Made by a program: the position numbers and the translations under genes
In this document: positions 53,491 through 61,026 of the stretch, piece after piece
Layout: each line of letters starts with the position of its first letter
Position numbering within the stretch: the stretch's first letter is position 1
The notes under the pieces: model-generated
The model's input: only the letters and a program-made list of their open reading frames with translations
Database searches by the model: none
Told to the model about the DNA's origin: nothing
Source of the DNA: CAZCAC01 sp964496575
GTDB lineage: Bacteria; Planctomycetota; UBA1135; GCA-002686595
Assembly: GCA_964496575.1 (NCBI GenBank)
Contig: CAZCAC010000046.1
Coordinates: forward strand, 1 to 61,026
Length of the DNA: 61,026 nt
Direction of reading: 5' to 3'

Positions 53491-54200
53491 CACCGTGACG
53501 GCTCTCGCGACGCGGCCGGCGGCCGCAGGAGCCGGCCACCCTCGAGTTGATGGATGGTATCCGCAAAGCCCGATCCGGTCACGCGAGGGTCGTGACTCGC
53601 CACGACCACCAGGGCTCCCCGCGTCTTCGCCGAGGCGATGATCTTCAGGATCTCGGTTGCTCGAGCGTCGTCCTGGTGAGCCGTGGGCTCGTCCAGGAGA
53701 AGGACGGCGGGCTCGGCGACGAGAGCCCGGGCCAGGGCGATCCGTTGCCGTTCGCCGCCCGAAAGCTCCATGACGGGCCGGCCGGCGTGGGAAGCGTCCC
53801 CCAGACTCGTGAGGATGCGCCGGACCGCACCTTCCTTGGCGATCAGCGGCCCGGGCCGGGGCACCAGCGGCATCAGGACGTTCTCGCCGGCAGTGAGATC
53901 CTCGAGCAACTCGGCCCCCTGGAAGAGAATCCCCACCCGGCGGCGCCACCGATCCCGGTGCTCCGCCGTCCATCTCGAAACCGGCTCCCCATCGGCGAGG
54001 ATCTCCCCTTCCGTGGGGCGAAGGAGACCTCCGAGGAGGTGGAGCAGGGTCGACTTGCCGGCGCCGGTGGGGCCGGACAAGAGGGCGATGGCTCCCGCGA
54101 CGAAGGAGAGGTCGATCGAGTCCAGGACCTCGAGGGGTCGTCCCTGGTCGTACCCGGCCGTGAAGCCGACGCCGACTGCTTCCAGGGCGGTGCAGGTCAT
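53490..54200 (-). CDS. ABC transporter ATP-binding protein, LolD/MacB-type
   Basis: A 236-residue ATPase. Walker A is SGPTGAGKST, the Q-loop is GILFQGAELL, the signature is LSGGERQRIALARAL, Walker B is VLLLDEPTAHQDD and the switch region is VVASHDP. The length and motifs are those of the LolD/MacB/FtsE class, which works with FtsX-like permeases to move or release molecules from the outer leaflet rather than importing nutrients. ATG 54200 overlaps the stop of the permease gene (ATGA), and its own stop overlaps the next start. Confidence 0.92.
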   Translation of the reverse strand: MTCTALEAVGVGFTAGYDQGRPLEVLDSIDLSFVAGAIALLSGPTGAGKSTLLHLLGGLLRPTEGEILADGEPVSRWTAEHRDRWRRRVGILFQGAELLEDLTAGENVLMPLVPRPGPLIAKEGAVRRILTSLGDASHAGRPVMELSGGERQRIALARALVAEPAVLLLDEPTAHQDDARATEILKIIASAKTRGALVVVASHDPRVTGSGFADTIHQLEGGRLLRPPAASREPSR

Positions 54201-55351
54201 CGTCTCCCCCCCCGGACGAGATCGCCGGGATCCGCCAGTGCGCTCCTGGTGGTGGGAACGACGGAAGCGAGGAGCCAGGGCAGGAGGACGAAGGCCGCCA
54301 CGCCGAGGAGCACGATGACCGCGCCTCCCGCGTCGAGGGTCAGGGCCGGCGGCGTGGACCGCCACCCCAGGAGGATGGTCCCCGGCCACGTGATGCCGGG
54401 CCAGAAGACGAGGACCCAGGCGATGGCCAGGCCCAGCAGGATCCCGGGAACTCCCACGGCGAGGCTCTTCGTGAGCTCGAGCCGGACCAGCTCCCCCGTC
54501 GTCCATCCGAAGGACTTGTACAGTCCGACCTCGCGACGCGAATCAGCCCCGATCCGGATGGCCGTGGCCACGAAAAGCCCCAAGGCCAGCAGGGTGGGTA
54601 CGAGGAGCATCAGGCCGAGCCCACCATCGCGGGAGAGACTCGCCACGGCCGCGCCCGCAGCCTCTCGACGCGTCGTGATACGCACCCGGAACGGAAAGGC
54701 CGAGGCCAGGTCGGGAAGGACGGCCTCCTCCTCCGCTTCGTGGTAGACCTCGACGGCGAGGTCGGAGGCTTCGTCCGGTCCGAGACCCAGGAGCCTCCTC
54801 GCCTCGGAGAACTCGAGGAGGACGACATCGTGAAGGACCAGGGCCGCGGAGCGGTCGAGCACTCCCAGGACCCGGAAGGTCACCCGCTCGGAGCCGAGCA
54901 AGCTCAGTCGGTCACCCGGCGGCTCGTCGAGCGCACCTGGACCGAGGACGGCAGCTCCCGGGGCGGGAACCGTGAGGCCCGCTGCCTCGAGGGCGCTCCC
55001 CTGTTCGGCGGTGACGCCCACTACCGTCACGGCTCCCGCGGGTCCGGTCACCGTACCCCACACCCTCGGGGTGGCCCGAACCACACCCACGACCTCCTTC
55101 GCGGCGGCGACCGCTTCGGGAACCGGGAGAGGCTTCCAGCCTCCCGCGTCCAGGTGGCGTACGACGAGGGAGGGCCCCTTCTCGATCAGGGTCGTGGCCG
55201 TGCTCGTCCAGGCTTCGACGAGGAGGAGAATCGTCGCCGCGACCGTGACCAGGGCACCGAGGGCGAGCCCCGTCAGCACCGCTTCGCCGGGGCGACGCGA
55301 GAGGTCTCGCGAGGCCCAGGCGAGCATGGAGAAGCGGACGCTCCTCCTCAC
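54197..55351 (-). CDS. ABC transporter permease, FtsX/MacB/LolC-type
   Basis: A 384-residue protein. One N-terminal membrane helix (AVLTGLALGALVTVAATILLL) is followed by a periplasmic domain of about 200 residues and three C-terminal helices. The FtsX-type sequence EVGLYKSFGWTTGELVRLELTKSL lies between the second and third helices. This MacB-like topology couples cytoplasmic ATP use to conformational change outside the membrane (mechanotransmission). Its stop overlaps the start of the ATPase gene. The NosL-like gene upstream suggests that the substrate or client is linked to copper. Confidence 0.88.
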   Translation of the reverse strand: MRRSVRFSMLAWASRDLSRRPGEAVLTGLALGALVTVAATILLLVEAWTSTATTLIEKGPSLVVRHLDAGGWKPLPVPEAVAAAKEVVGVVRATPRVWGTVTGPAGAVTVVGVTAEQGSALEAAGLTVPAPGAAVLGPGALDEPPGDRLSLLGSERVTFRVLGVLDRSAALVLHDVVLLEFSEARRLLGLGPDEASDLAVEVYHEAEEEAVLPDLASAFPFRVRITTRREAAGAAVASLSRDGGLGLMLLVPTLLALGLFVATAIRIGADSRREVGLYKSFGWTTGELVRLELTKSLAVGVPGILLGLAIAWVLVFWPGITWPGTILLGWRSTPPALTLDAGGAVIVLLGVAAFVLLPWLLASVVPTTRSALADPGDLVRGGRR

Positions 55352-55641
55352 GGCGTCTCCCCGCGCGGCGGCGAGAGCCAGCCCCGTACGCCCGGCACGT
55401 GGGCTGGAACGACGGCGGGATGAGCACCTCCGGGTACGCGCCCGGGTGTCCCGGAGGGAGAGCCCGCCAGCGTGTCCAGGTTCAGGATCTCGACGGTCGA
55501 GGCTCCGTCGCGGAGGGCTCCCAGACCGAGAACGTGGGTCAGCACGACGACGCAGAGGAGGAGCGCTCCCGCGAGGATCCAGACCGCGGCAACGACCACG
55601 AAGCTCCTCGGAGAGAGCGTCCTGGGATCATCGCTTCCCAA
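55348..55641 (-). CDS. Small single-pass membrane protein of the NosL-ABC locus
   Basis: A 97-residue protein. One long hydrophobic helix (FVVVAAVWILAGALLLCVVV) is followed by a short extracytoplasmic part containing VEILNLDTLAG and a Pro/Gly-rich tail. No known motif. It overlaps both the NosL gene (14 bases) and the permease gene (4 bases), which argues that it is a true gene of the unit. Function unknown. Confidence 0.6.
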   Translation of the reverse strand: MGSDDPRTLSPRSFVVVAAVWILAGALLLCVVVLTHVLGLGALRDGASTVEILNLDTLAGSPSGTPGRVPGGAHPAVVPAHVPGVRGWLSPPRGETP

Positions 55642-56182
55642 CGGGTGCCGCCTTCTTGCCGGTCATCGCTTCCCACCCGTCATCGTCGAGCTCGTCCAGG
55701 GAGAACGTCCTCGTTCCCCCGTGGCGCTCCGTGAACTTCTCCGCCATCGCGGCGTCGGCGAGAGGGACGATCATGGGGCCCATGGGACCGACGACGTCAG
55801 AGCCGGCCACCCAGGTCACCAGACGGGCGTCGACGTGCTCGCCCGAGTAGTACTCGGTGACCACGGCCCGCCTCACGGTGGTGTCTTCGGCGCCGAGGTG
55901 GACCTCCGGGTGCAGCCAGGATCTCAACATGCAGCCCGGCCCGCAGCAGTAGAACGTTCGCCCGTCGCCGAGCTCGATCGCCGAGATCATCCTCTTGTCC
56001 ACCGTGGTCATGGCGCAGACCGGGCATCGATCCTCCTCGCCCGGGTGCATGCCGCCGGCCGCGTCGAGTCCCACTGCGGCCGGAGTCGGGCCTCGTCCCG
56101 CAGCAGATAGATCGTCTCCGCAGCTCGTGGCGAGCAGCGCGACGCAGAGAACGGGAAGGACTCGGGACAGGTTGCGGAACAT
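55628..56182 (-). CDS. nosL: NosL-like copper-binding lipoprotein
   Basis: A 184-residue protein. A lipobox (LLATSC, Cys21) predicts anchoring. The NosL signature CPVCAM at residues 53-58 corresponds to the CxxCGM-type copper site. FYCCGPGC (Cys79, Cys80, Cys84) with Met85 adds further sulfur ligands, more than in typical NosL. NosL binds Cu(I) and helps assemble the copper sites of nitrous oxide reductase, but nosZ is absent here, so another copper enzyme may be the client. A strong ribosome binding site (CAGGAGGG) precedes the ATG. It is the first gene of the minus-strand unit and divergent from the TauE/SafE-like gene. Confidence 0.85.
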   Translation of the reverse strand: MFRNLSRVLPVLCVALLATSCGDDLSAAGRGPTPAAVGLDAAGGMHPGEEDRCPVCAMTTVDKRMISAIELGDGRTFYCCGPGCMLRSWLHPEVHLGAEDTTVRRAVVTEYYSGEHVDARLVTWVAGSDVVGPMGPMIVPLADAAMAEKFTERHGGTRTFSLDELDDDGWEAMTGKKAAPVGKR

Positions 56183-56277
56183 GGCGCCCTCCTGTGATCA
56201 TCGACGGGATAAACGTAGCATAGTCCCCGGCGAGGAGTATTGCCATCGGTGGGACCTCACGCCGCGGACCCTGGCGC

Positions 56278-56943
56278 ATGGACACGTCCCTCGCACACCT
56301 CGACCTCATCTCCCTGGCCTTGCTCGGTCTCCTCGGCACCGGCCACTGCCTCGGGATGTGCGGTCCGCTCGTCATCGCGTTCCCCTCCCGCGTGGGGACC
56401 TTCGCGGCCCACTTCTGGTATCACCTGGGGCGCATCGGTACCTACACCTTCGTCGGGGTGATCATGGGCGCCATCGGCGGCGTGGTCGAGCTCGGCGGAC
56501 TCGCCCATCTCCAGGTCGCCCTCGCCGCCCTCGCGGCCGTCTTCCTGCTCCTGTTCGGGTTGGACCGCATCGGCCTCATCAAGGAACCCAGCGTGCTCCG
56601 CGCGGCGAACCCGGCCAGGATCCTCGGCTACGGAGCGGTCCACCGGGCATCGATGAGCAAGCGTCCCGTCGGCATGCTCCCCGTCGGGCTCATCATGGGT
56701 CTGCTCCCGTGCGGTCTCTCCTTTGCCGCCTTCGCCAGAGCCTTGCCCTCGGGCGGGCCGCTGGAGGGTGGAGTGCTGCTGGCCTCCTTCGGCGCGGGGA
56801 CGCTTCCCGGGCTGCTACTCCTTGGTACGGCGGCTTCGCGCCTCATGCAGAGGTACCGGGCCTTGTCCGAGATCCTCGCCGGTGTGCTGATGATCGCCAT
56901 GGCGGTCGACCTCGGCGCGGACGTCCTGCAAGCGATCGTCTGA
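56278..56943 (+). CDS. TauE/SafE-like (UreH-domain) membrane protein
   Basis: A 221-residue polytopic protein with six or so membrane helices. The N-terminal motif GHCLGMCGPL (Cys24, Cys28) and the later GLLPCGLSF, with GMCG and PCG, are the marks of the UreH/DsbD-like domain family often encoded with cytochrome oxidase maturation and copper genes. These motifs are thought to carry metal or reducing equivalents across the membrane. It is divergent from the NosL-like gene with a 95-base shared promoter region, so co-regulation is likely. The exact substrate is unknown. Confidence 0.82.
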   Translation: MDTSLAHLDLISLALLGLLGTGHCLGMCGPLVIAFPSRVGTFAAHFWYHLGRIGTYTFVGVIMGAIGGVVELGGLAHLQVALAALAAVFLLLFGLDRIGLIKEPSVLRAANPARILGYGAVHRASMSKRPVGMLPVGLIMGLLPCGLSFAAFARALPSGGPLEGGVLLASFGAGTLPGLLLLGTAASRLMQRYRALSEILAGVLMIAMAVDLGADVLQAIV

Positions 56944-56946
56944 GGG

Positions 56947-59157
56947 CTACCCCAGGAATCCCCGCCCCGCCGCCGCGAGCTCCCGCAACCGCTCCGCCGG
57001 CTCGAAGCGCTGCCGCCGCTCCGGGTTCGGCCCGGTGGCGATCGCCGTCGCGCAGTGCTCCAGCCGATCGAGCACTCCCCGCGTCCCGATCGAGTCCGCC
57101 CAGCGCAACAGCCCTCCGCGAGCCGCCGGGAACCCGAGCCCCAGCACCGTGCCCAGATCGACGTCCTCCGCGCGCTCGACCACGCCTTCCTCCAGGCAAC
57201 GCGCCGCCTCGTTCACCATCGGCAGGCACAGGCGGTCGACGATCTCCTCGTCGTCCAGGAACTCCTCGTGGCTCGAGGTCGGCGGGGTGAGCCGCCGCAC
57301 GTCGGAGGAGAGGCGGGGCTCGGCCCGCGGTGCGAAGCCGAGGTACACGTGAAAACCGTCCCCGCTCTTCCGGCCCAGGTGCCCCGCGTCGAGCAGCGGC
57401 TCGAGCACCTCGCACGGCTTCATCCGCTCGCCGTACGCGACGTGCAGCGAGCCTGCGACCCGCGACACCACGTCGAGTCCGACCTCGTCGGAGAGGCGCA
57501 GCGGTCCGACCGGCATCCCGAAGCTTCGCATCACTTCCTCCAGCCGCAGCGGGTCGAGGCCACCCGCGTAGAGTCGCAGCGCCTCGTCGAGGTACGGGCA
57601 GAGCAGGCGGTTGATCAGGAACCCCGGAACGTCCGCGACCAGGAGCGGGGTCTTGCCGAGACGTAGCGCCAGCGCGGCGGCCACCGTCACCGTCTCCTCC
57701 TCGGTCCGCTCGCCCCGGACGATCTCGACCAGCGGCCTCCTCGGCACCGGGTGGAAGAAGTGCATGCCGACCACTCTCCCGGGGTTCGCGATCCCGCTGG
57801 CGATCGCGTTCACCGAGAGGGAAGAGGTGTTGGTGGCGAGGATCGTCTCCGGCGGCATCGACGACGCCAGCTCGGTGAAGACCGCCCGCTTCGCCTCCAG
57901 CTGCTCCGTCACCGCCTCGATGGCGAGCTGCGTCCGACCGAAGCCGATCCGTAGAGCCGTCGCCGCCAGGTGATCGATCGCCCTTCGCTCCTCGTGCTCC
58001 TCGAGCCGGCCGCGCCTCCGGCGCCGAGCCTGTCGCGCGCGGTGTTCGTGCACGGCGGTGTCCAGGCTGGCCGGGGAGTGATCGAAGAGGCGCGTGGCGA
58101 TCCCCGCCTCCGCCAGCGCCCCGGCGATCGCGCCGCCCATCGTCCCCGCGCCGAACACCGCGGCGCGATCGATCCCGGTCGGCGCGGAGCCGTACGATCG
58201 CCGGCCGAGCCCCGGCGCGTGCTCCTCGAGCCGGTGGAAGCGAATCCGGTTCTCGCAGGCCTCCGAGCCCGCCAGCCCGGAGAGGGCGACGGCCTCGCAG
58301 TCTCGCGCCCGGGTGCGCGGCTCGAGTGCGGCCGGGACCACCCGGCGGACGGCCTGCTTCAGCGCTGGGTCGAGGCCCCCTCCGCGGCGCGCGATCCTCC
58401 GCCACGCCCGCCAGCCGATCCAGCCGAGCGCGAGCGGGTTCCGGTCGATCGCCCAGCGGAGCGCCCACCGACGCCCCCGCGGCGGGCAGGACCGGCGCCC
58501 CATGGCGATGTCGCCGGCGATGCGCAACAGGTAGCCCGGCGGGGTCAGGCGGTCGACCAGGCCCAGGGCGTACGCCCGGCGGGCCGATCGAGCGCGCCCC
58601 CGCAGGATCATCTCCAGCGCCGCCGGCACGCCGATGCGTCGCGGCAAGCGCCGGCAGCCACCCCAGGCGGGCAGCAGCCCGAAGCGCGTCTCGGGCAGGC
58701 CCACCGAGCTGCCCGGATCGTCCGCCAGCACGATCCGCCCGCAGGAGAGCGCCAACTCGTACGCGCCCGACGAGACCGCGCCACCCACCGCGGCCACGGT
58801 GCGAATCCCCCTGGCGCGCAGGCCCTCGATCCGGTCGCCGATCCGCTGCCCGACCTTCACCAGCTTCAGGATCCGCTCGGTCTCGCCGGGGTTCTCGATC
58901 AGCTCGAGATCGATCCCCGTGGCGAAGTGCAACGGATCGCGGCCGGTGAGGACGACGCCGCGGAGCTCCGGACTGGTCTCCAGTTCGTCGAGGACCCCGT
59001 CGAGGTCGCGCAGGAGCGGCAGGTCGAAGACGGTGAGGGAACGGTGCGGCGGATCGAGCACGACCACCGCCAGCCCCGGCTCGGGGCGCTCCACGCGCAG
59101 GCACGCGCCCGGGGGAGGGGACAGCTCGGGAGCGGGGACGCCGCGGAGATCGATCAT
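56947..59157 (-). CDS. Bifunctional enoyl-CoA hydratase / 3-hydroxyacyl-CoA dehydrogenase (FadJ/FadB-like)
   Basis: A 736-residue protein with the usual two-part layout. The crotonase domain has an oxyanion-type FATGIDLELIE and keeps both catalytic glutamates (AYELALSCG and GLPETRFGLLP). The dehydrogenase domain starts near residue 330 with the NAD-binding GAGTMGGAIAGALAEAG. It keeps the catalytic His in GMHFFHPVP, Glu in LVEIV, and Asn in GFLINRLL, and ends with the 3HCDH C-terminal repeats. One family Asn (HFFNP) is replaced by His. It should hydrate enoyl-CoA and oxidise 3-hydroxyacyl-CoA in fatty-acid beta-oxidation. Its start overlaps the stop of the thiolase-like gene. Confidence 0.9.
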   Translation of the reverse strand: MIDLRGVPAPELSPPPGACLRVERPEPGLAVVVLDPPHRSLTVFDLPLLRDLDGVLDELETSPELRGVVLTGRDPLHFATGIDLELIENPGETERILKLVKVGQRIGDRIEGLRARGIRTVAAVGGAVSSGAYELALSCGRIVLADDPGSSVGLPETRFGLLPAWGGCRRLPRRIGVPAALEMILRGRARSARRAYALGLVDRLTPPGYLLRIAGDIAMGRRSCPPRGRRWALRWAIDRNPLALGWIGWRAWRRIARRGGGLDPALKQAVRRVVPAALEPRTRARDCEAVALSGLAGSEACENRIRFHRLEEHAPGLGRRSYGSAPTGIDRAAVFGAGTMGGAIAGALAEAGIATRLFDHSPASLDTAVHEHRARQARRRRRGRLEEHEERRAIDHLAATALRIGFGRTQLAIEAVTEQLEAKRAVFTELASSMPPETILATNTSSLSVNAIASGIANPGRVVGMHFFHPVPRRPLVEIVRGERTEEETVTVAAALALRLGKTPLLVADVPGFLINRLLCPYLDEALRLYAGGLDPLRLEEVMRSFGMPVGPLRLSDEVGLDVVSRVAGSLHVAYGERMKPCEVLEPLLDAGHLGRKSGDGFHVYLGFAPRAEPRLSSDVRRLTPPTSSHEEFLDDEEIVDRLCLPMVNEAARCLEEGVVERAEDVDLGTVLGLGFPAARGGLLRWADSIGTRGVLDRLEHCATAIATGPNPERRQRFEPAERLRELAAAGRGFLG

Positions 59158-60491
59158 CCGTTCCCCCTCTCCAGGATCATCGCGCCGCCCAGACCATCGC
59201 CGGAACCGAGGGTAACCAACCTGAGCCCGCCGCCCTCACGTCGGAGCCGGAGCGCCGTCGTCAAGAGGAGACGCGCGCCCTCCGCTCCCACCGGACGGCC
59301 GAGGGCGATCGCTCCGCCGCCGGGGTTGAGCCGCTCCGGGTCGAGCTCGCCGAGCGCGCCTCTCCGCCCGAGCTCCTCCCGGCCAAAGATGTCGCTCGCG
59401 AACGCCTCGGCGCAGGCGAGGACCCGTGCGGCGAAGGCCTCGTCGAGCTCGACTCCCTCGAGGTCGGCGAGCTCGATTCCCGCGCTCTCCAGCACGCGGG
59501 CCGCGGCGAAGACAGGGGCGAGGCCGCTCCGCGCGGGCTCGACGCCAACCCAGGCGAGGGCGCGGACGCGGGCCAGCGGCTCGAGGCACAGCTCTACCGC
59601 GCGCGCCTCGGTGGCGACGAGCAGCGCCGTCGCGCCGTCGCCACTCCCGGCGGAGTTGCCCGCGGTCACCGTGCCGTCCGGCTCGACGAAGCGCGGCGAG
59701 AGCTCGGCCAGCGAGTCCCTGGTCAACCCGTCCCGGATCCCCTCGTCGTGCTGCAGCGCGCGCGAGCCGTCCCGGGCGCCGAGGGGCAGCCAGGGGAGGA
59801 TCTCCTCCTCGAAGTGCCCGGCGTCGCGCGCGCGCGCCGCCCGGCGGTGGCTGCGCAGCGCGAAGGTGTCCGCGGCCTCGCGGGAGACGCCGAACTCCTC
59901 CGCCAGCGCTTCCGCAGCGGCGCCCCGACTCGTTCCCGTGAGCGGATCGATCTCGCTCTCGAGTCCCACCGACCTCGGCTTCAGCCAACCGGGGCGGAAG
60001 GCGCTCCACGCCTCCAGCACTCCGCCGATCGAGCGCGTCCGCGAGAGGCGACCGAAGAGGTCGGTGAGCTCCGGCCCCATCAGCAGCGGGTAGGCGCTCA
60101 TCGTCTCCACCCCGCCACAGAGGCAGGCGCTCGCCAGACCGGCGCGGATCGAGGTGATCGCGGCGGTCACCGCCTCCATCCCGCTGCCGCCGCCCCTCCC
60201 CACGGTCCGGGCCGGAACCCTTGCGGGGAGCCCCGCGCGCAAGGCGATCGCCCGCGCGACGTTCGACGTCTCGTGCGGAGGGATCGCGCAGCCGAAGAGG
60301 ACCTCGTCGAGCTCACTGCCATCGAGTCCGTGGCGGACCAGGAGCTCCCGCGCGAGCGCCGATCCGAGGTGCCCGGCGTCCTCTCCCGCGAACGCCCGGC
60401 CGGCCCGGACCTGCGGCGTGCGCAGGCCCGCGGCGAGGACGATGGCCTCCTCGGGATCTCGATGGACGAAAGGGACGTGGCCGGTGGTCAT
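59154..60491 (-). CDS. Thiolase homologue lacking all catalytic residues (pseudo-thiolase)
   Basis: A 445-residue thiolase-fold protein, full length for FadI-type acetyl-CoA acyltransferases. The overall alignment is clear (IVLAAGLRTPQVRAGRAF, SGDGATALLVATEARAVE, LDEAFAARVLACAEAF). Every active-site residue is replaced, however. The nucleophilic Cys of NRxCxSG is Gly (GRGGGSGMEAV), the His of GHPxGA is Arg (ALGRPVGAEGA), and the second Cys is Gly (LVTLGSGDGLGGAMILE). The frame is intact with no stop, and the gene is coupled to the FadJ-like gene by a four-base overlap. It cannot perform normal thiolysis. A structural, regulatory or substrate-binding role in a trifunctional-protein-like complex is one possibility. 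Confidence 0.85.
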   Translation of the reverse strand: MTTGHVPFVHRDPEEAIVLAAGLRTPQVRAGRAFAGEDAGHLGSALARELLVRHGLDGSELDEVLFGCAIPPHETSNVARAIALRAGLPARVPARTVGRGGGSGMEAVTAAITSIRAGLASACLCGGVETMSAYPLLMGPELTDLFGRLSRTRSIGGVLEAWSAFRPGWLKPRSVGLESEIDPLTGTSRGAAAEALAEEFGVSREAADTFALRSHRRAARARDAGHFEEEILPWLPLGARDGSRALQHDEGIRDGLTRDSLAELSPRFVEPDGTVTAGNSAGSGDGATALLVATEARAVELCLEPLARVRALAWVGVEPARSGLAPVFAAARVLESAGIELADLEGVELDEAFAARVLACAEAFASDIFGREELGRRGALGELDPERLNPGGGAIALGRPVGAEGARLLLTTALRLRREGGGLRLVTLGSGDGLGGAMILERGNG

Positions 60492-60770
60492 GAGGATCGC
60501 GCCGCCCGTCCCCGCGAGCGGCGCCGGGGACTCTTCGACAGGCTGCGACCGGCGCGGGGCCAGCACAAGAGAAACCTCGGCCCGCTTCCCGGAAGCGCGC
60601 GCTCCGTTGGACAGGCAATACCGCACCCGGTCGATCCTCACGCTCTTGGCCCGAGCAGATCAGCACGTTCGACCTGCTCGGGGCAAGTGTGTCGAGCTGT
60701 CCTGGTACGGTATTTGGTGGTGAGCGCCGCTCGGGAAGCGTGACGGGGTTCGAGGGGGGCGGACTGCCTC

Positions 60771-61026
60771 TCAGGGAAGGAACTGGATGACGATCGAGTT
60801 GCTCGCGTTGCGGGTGCCGTTGGCGGGATCGGAGTACAGGACCTGGAAGGCGACCTTGTCCCCGGCCGCGATCGCGCCGGGTCCCGAGTTGAACGGGGGT
60901 TGCCAGAGGTCGATGGGCAAGACCGCCGCGCCGGTGCCGTCGGTCGCCACCGAGGCGGCGACGTGCGGCGCGCCCGCGACGCACAGGGTCCCCGCGCCGA
61001 AGGGGGTCGGGGGGCCGGGGGTGCCG
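60771..61026 (-). CDS. Secreted protein, C-terminal fragment with planctomycete-type terminal module
   Basis: The last 85 codons of a gene whose 5' end lies beyond the window (stop at 60771-60773, open to the edge). It reads LCVAGAPHVAASVATDG, then IAAGDKVAFQVLYSDPANG and ends SIVIQFLP. The order GDK.x.F/Y-Q-x-x-Y-x-D followed by a final aromatic-Leu/Arg-Pro matches the end of the FG-GAP protein at 45367-47256 (GDTKRYQCWYR...VQWRP). It therefore probably carries the same CPCGN-type C-terminal module and is secreted. Nothing is known of its N-terminal part. The 279-base gap before the thiolase-like gene holds a 9-bp inverted repeat (60650-60683) but no gene. Confidence 0.6.
   Translation of the reverse strand, partial: GTPGPPTPFGAGTLCVAGAPHVAASVATDGTGAAVLPIDLWQPPFNSGPGAIAAGDKVAFQVLYSDPANGTRNASNSIVIQFLP

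Noticed and set aside
1..61026. tRNA genes, CRISPR arrays, insertion sequences or prophage
   Set aside because: Reading both strands by eye, I found no tRNA arm pattern, no spaced direct repeats and no transposase or phage protein. Without a covariance search a tRNA could still be missed.

Overview
The window is a gene-dense, very GC-rich chromosomal segment, most likely from a member of the Planctomycetota. This assignment is an inference from content. Pointers are an ECF sigma factor translationally coupled to a membrane Ser/Thr kinase, a hydrazine-synthase-alpha-like dihaem protein, large secreted FG-GAP propeller proteins, a secreted C-terminal module of the CPCGN type, and many lipoprotein or Tat-type exported hydrolases. 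No insertion sequence, CRISPR array, prophage or tRNA was recognised. The one structured RNA is a class A RNase P RNA (rnpB) on the minus strand at 29461-29835, with a readable promoter.

Layout. 1-1083: end of a TRAP transporter permease and a KduD-like dehydrogenase (sugar-acid use). 1196-4614: an exported M23/PKD protein whose end collides with an N-terminally truncated HzsA-like dihaem protein. 4626-7053 (minus): SGNH protein plus MBOAT acyltransferase, a polysaccharide O-acylation pair. 7230-10290: YgfZ/GcvT-like folate protein, anchored propeller-like protein, Nudix hydrolase and a small basic coiled-coil protein. 10750-14695: hpt, an RluA-type pseudouridine synthase, truD and mtnP. 14705-19320: two tandem M28-like exported peptidase homologues and a Tat-type aspartylglucosaminidase. 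19347-25520: EF-hand protein, DegT aminotransferase coupled to an alanine/glycine:Na+ symporter, an HExxH zincin and an unknown protein.

25637-32005: M1 aminopeptidase with HEAT-like repeats, a small barrel-like protein, a Nudix-type protein, rnpB, and a HEAT/vWA protein. 32175-38552: a TMTC-like TPR membrane protein, a kinase remnant, and a 14-repeat FG-GAP protein. 38565-41990: HD protein, FetAB-type ABC exporter, ATP-grasp enzyme. 42132-45187: Cys-rich lipoprotein and a two-gene ABC transporter. 45367-52450: FG-GAP protein with CPCGN module, ECF sigma-kinase pair, sulfatase-like protein.

52468-56943: a compact putative metal or redox-maturation locus. It holds a NosL-like lipoprotein, a one-TM protein, an FtsX/MacB-type permease, its ATPase and a Cys/His-rich polytopic protein, all overlapping on the minus strand. 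A TauE/SafE-like (UreH-domain) membrane protein is divergent from them. 56947-60491 (minus): a FadJ/FadB-like bifunctional beta-oxidation enzyme coupled to a thiolase homologue that has lost all three catalytic residues (Cys, His, Cys). The window closes inside another secreted CPCGN-type protein.

The two points most worth following are the NosL-ABC-CPWC locus and the pseudo-thiolase paired with an apparently intact FadJ-like partner.
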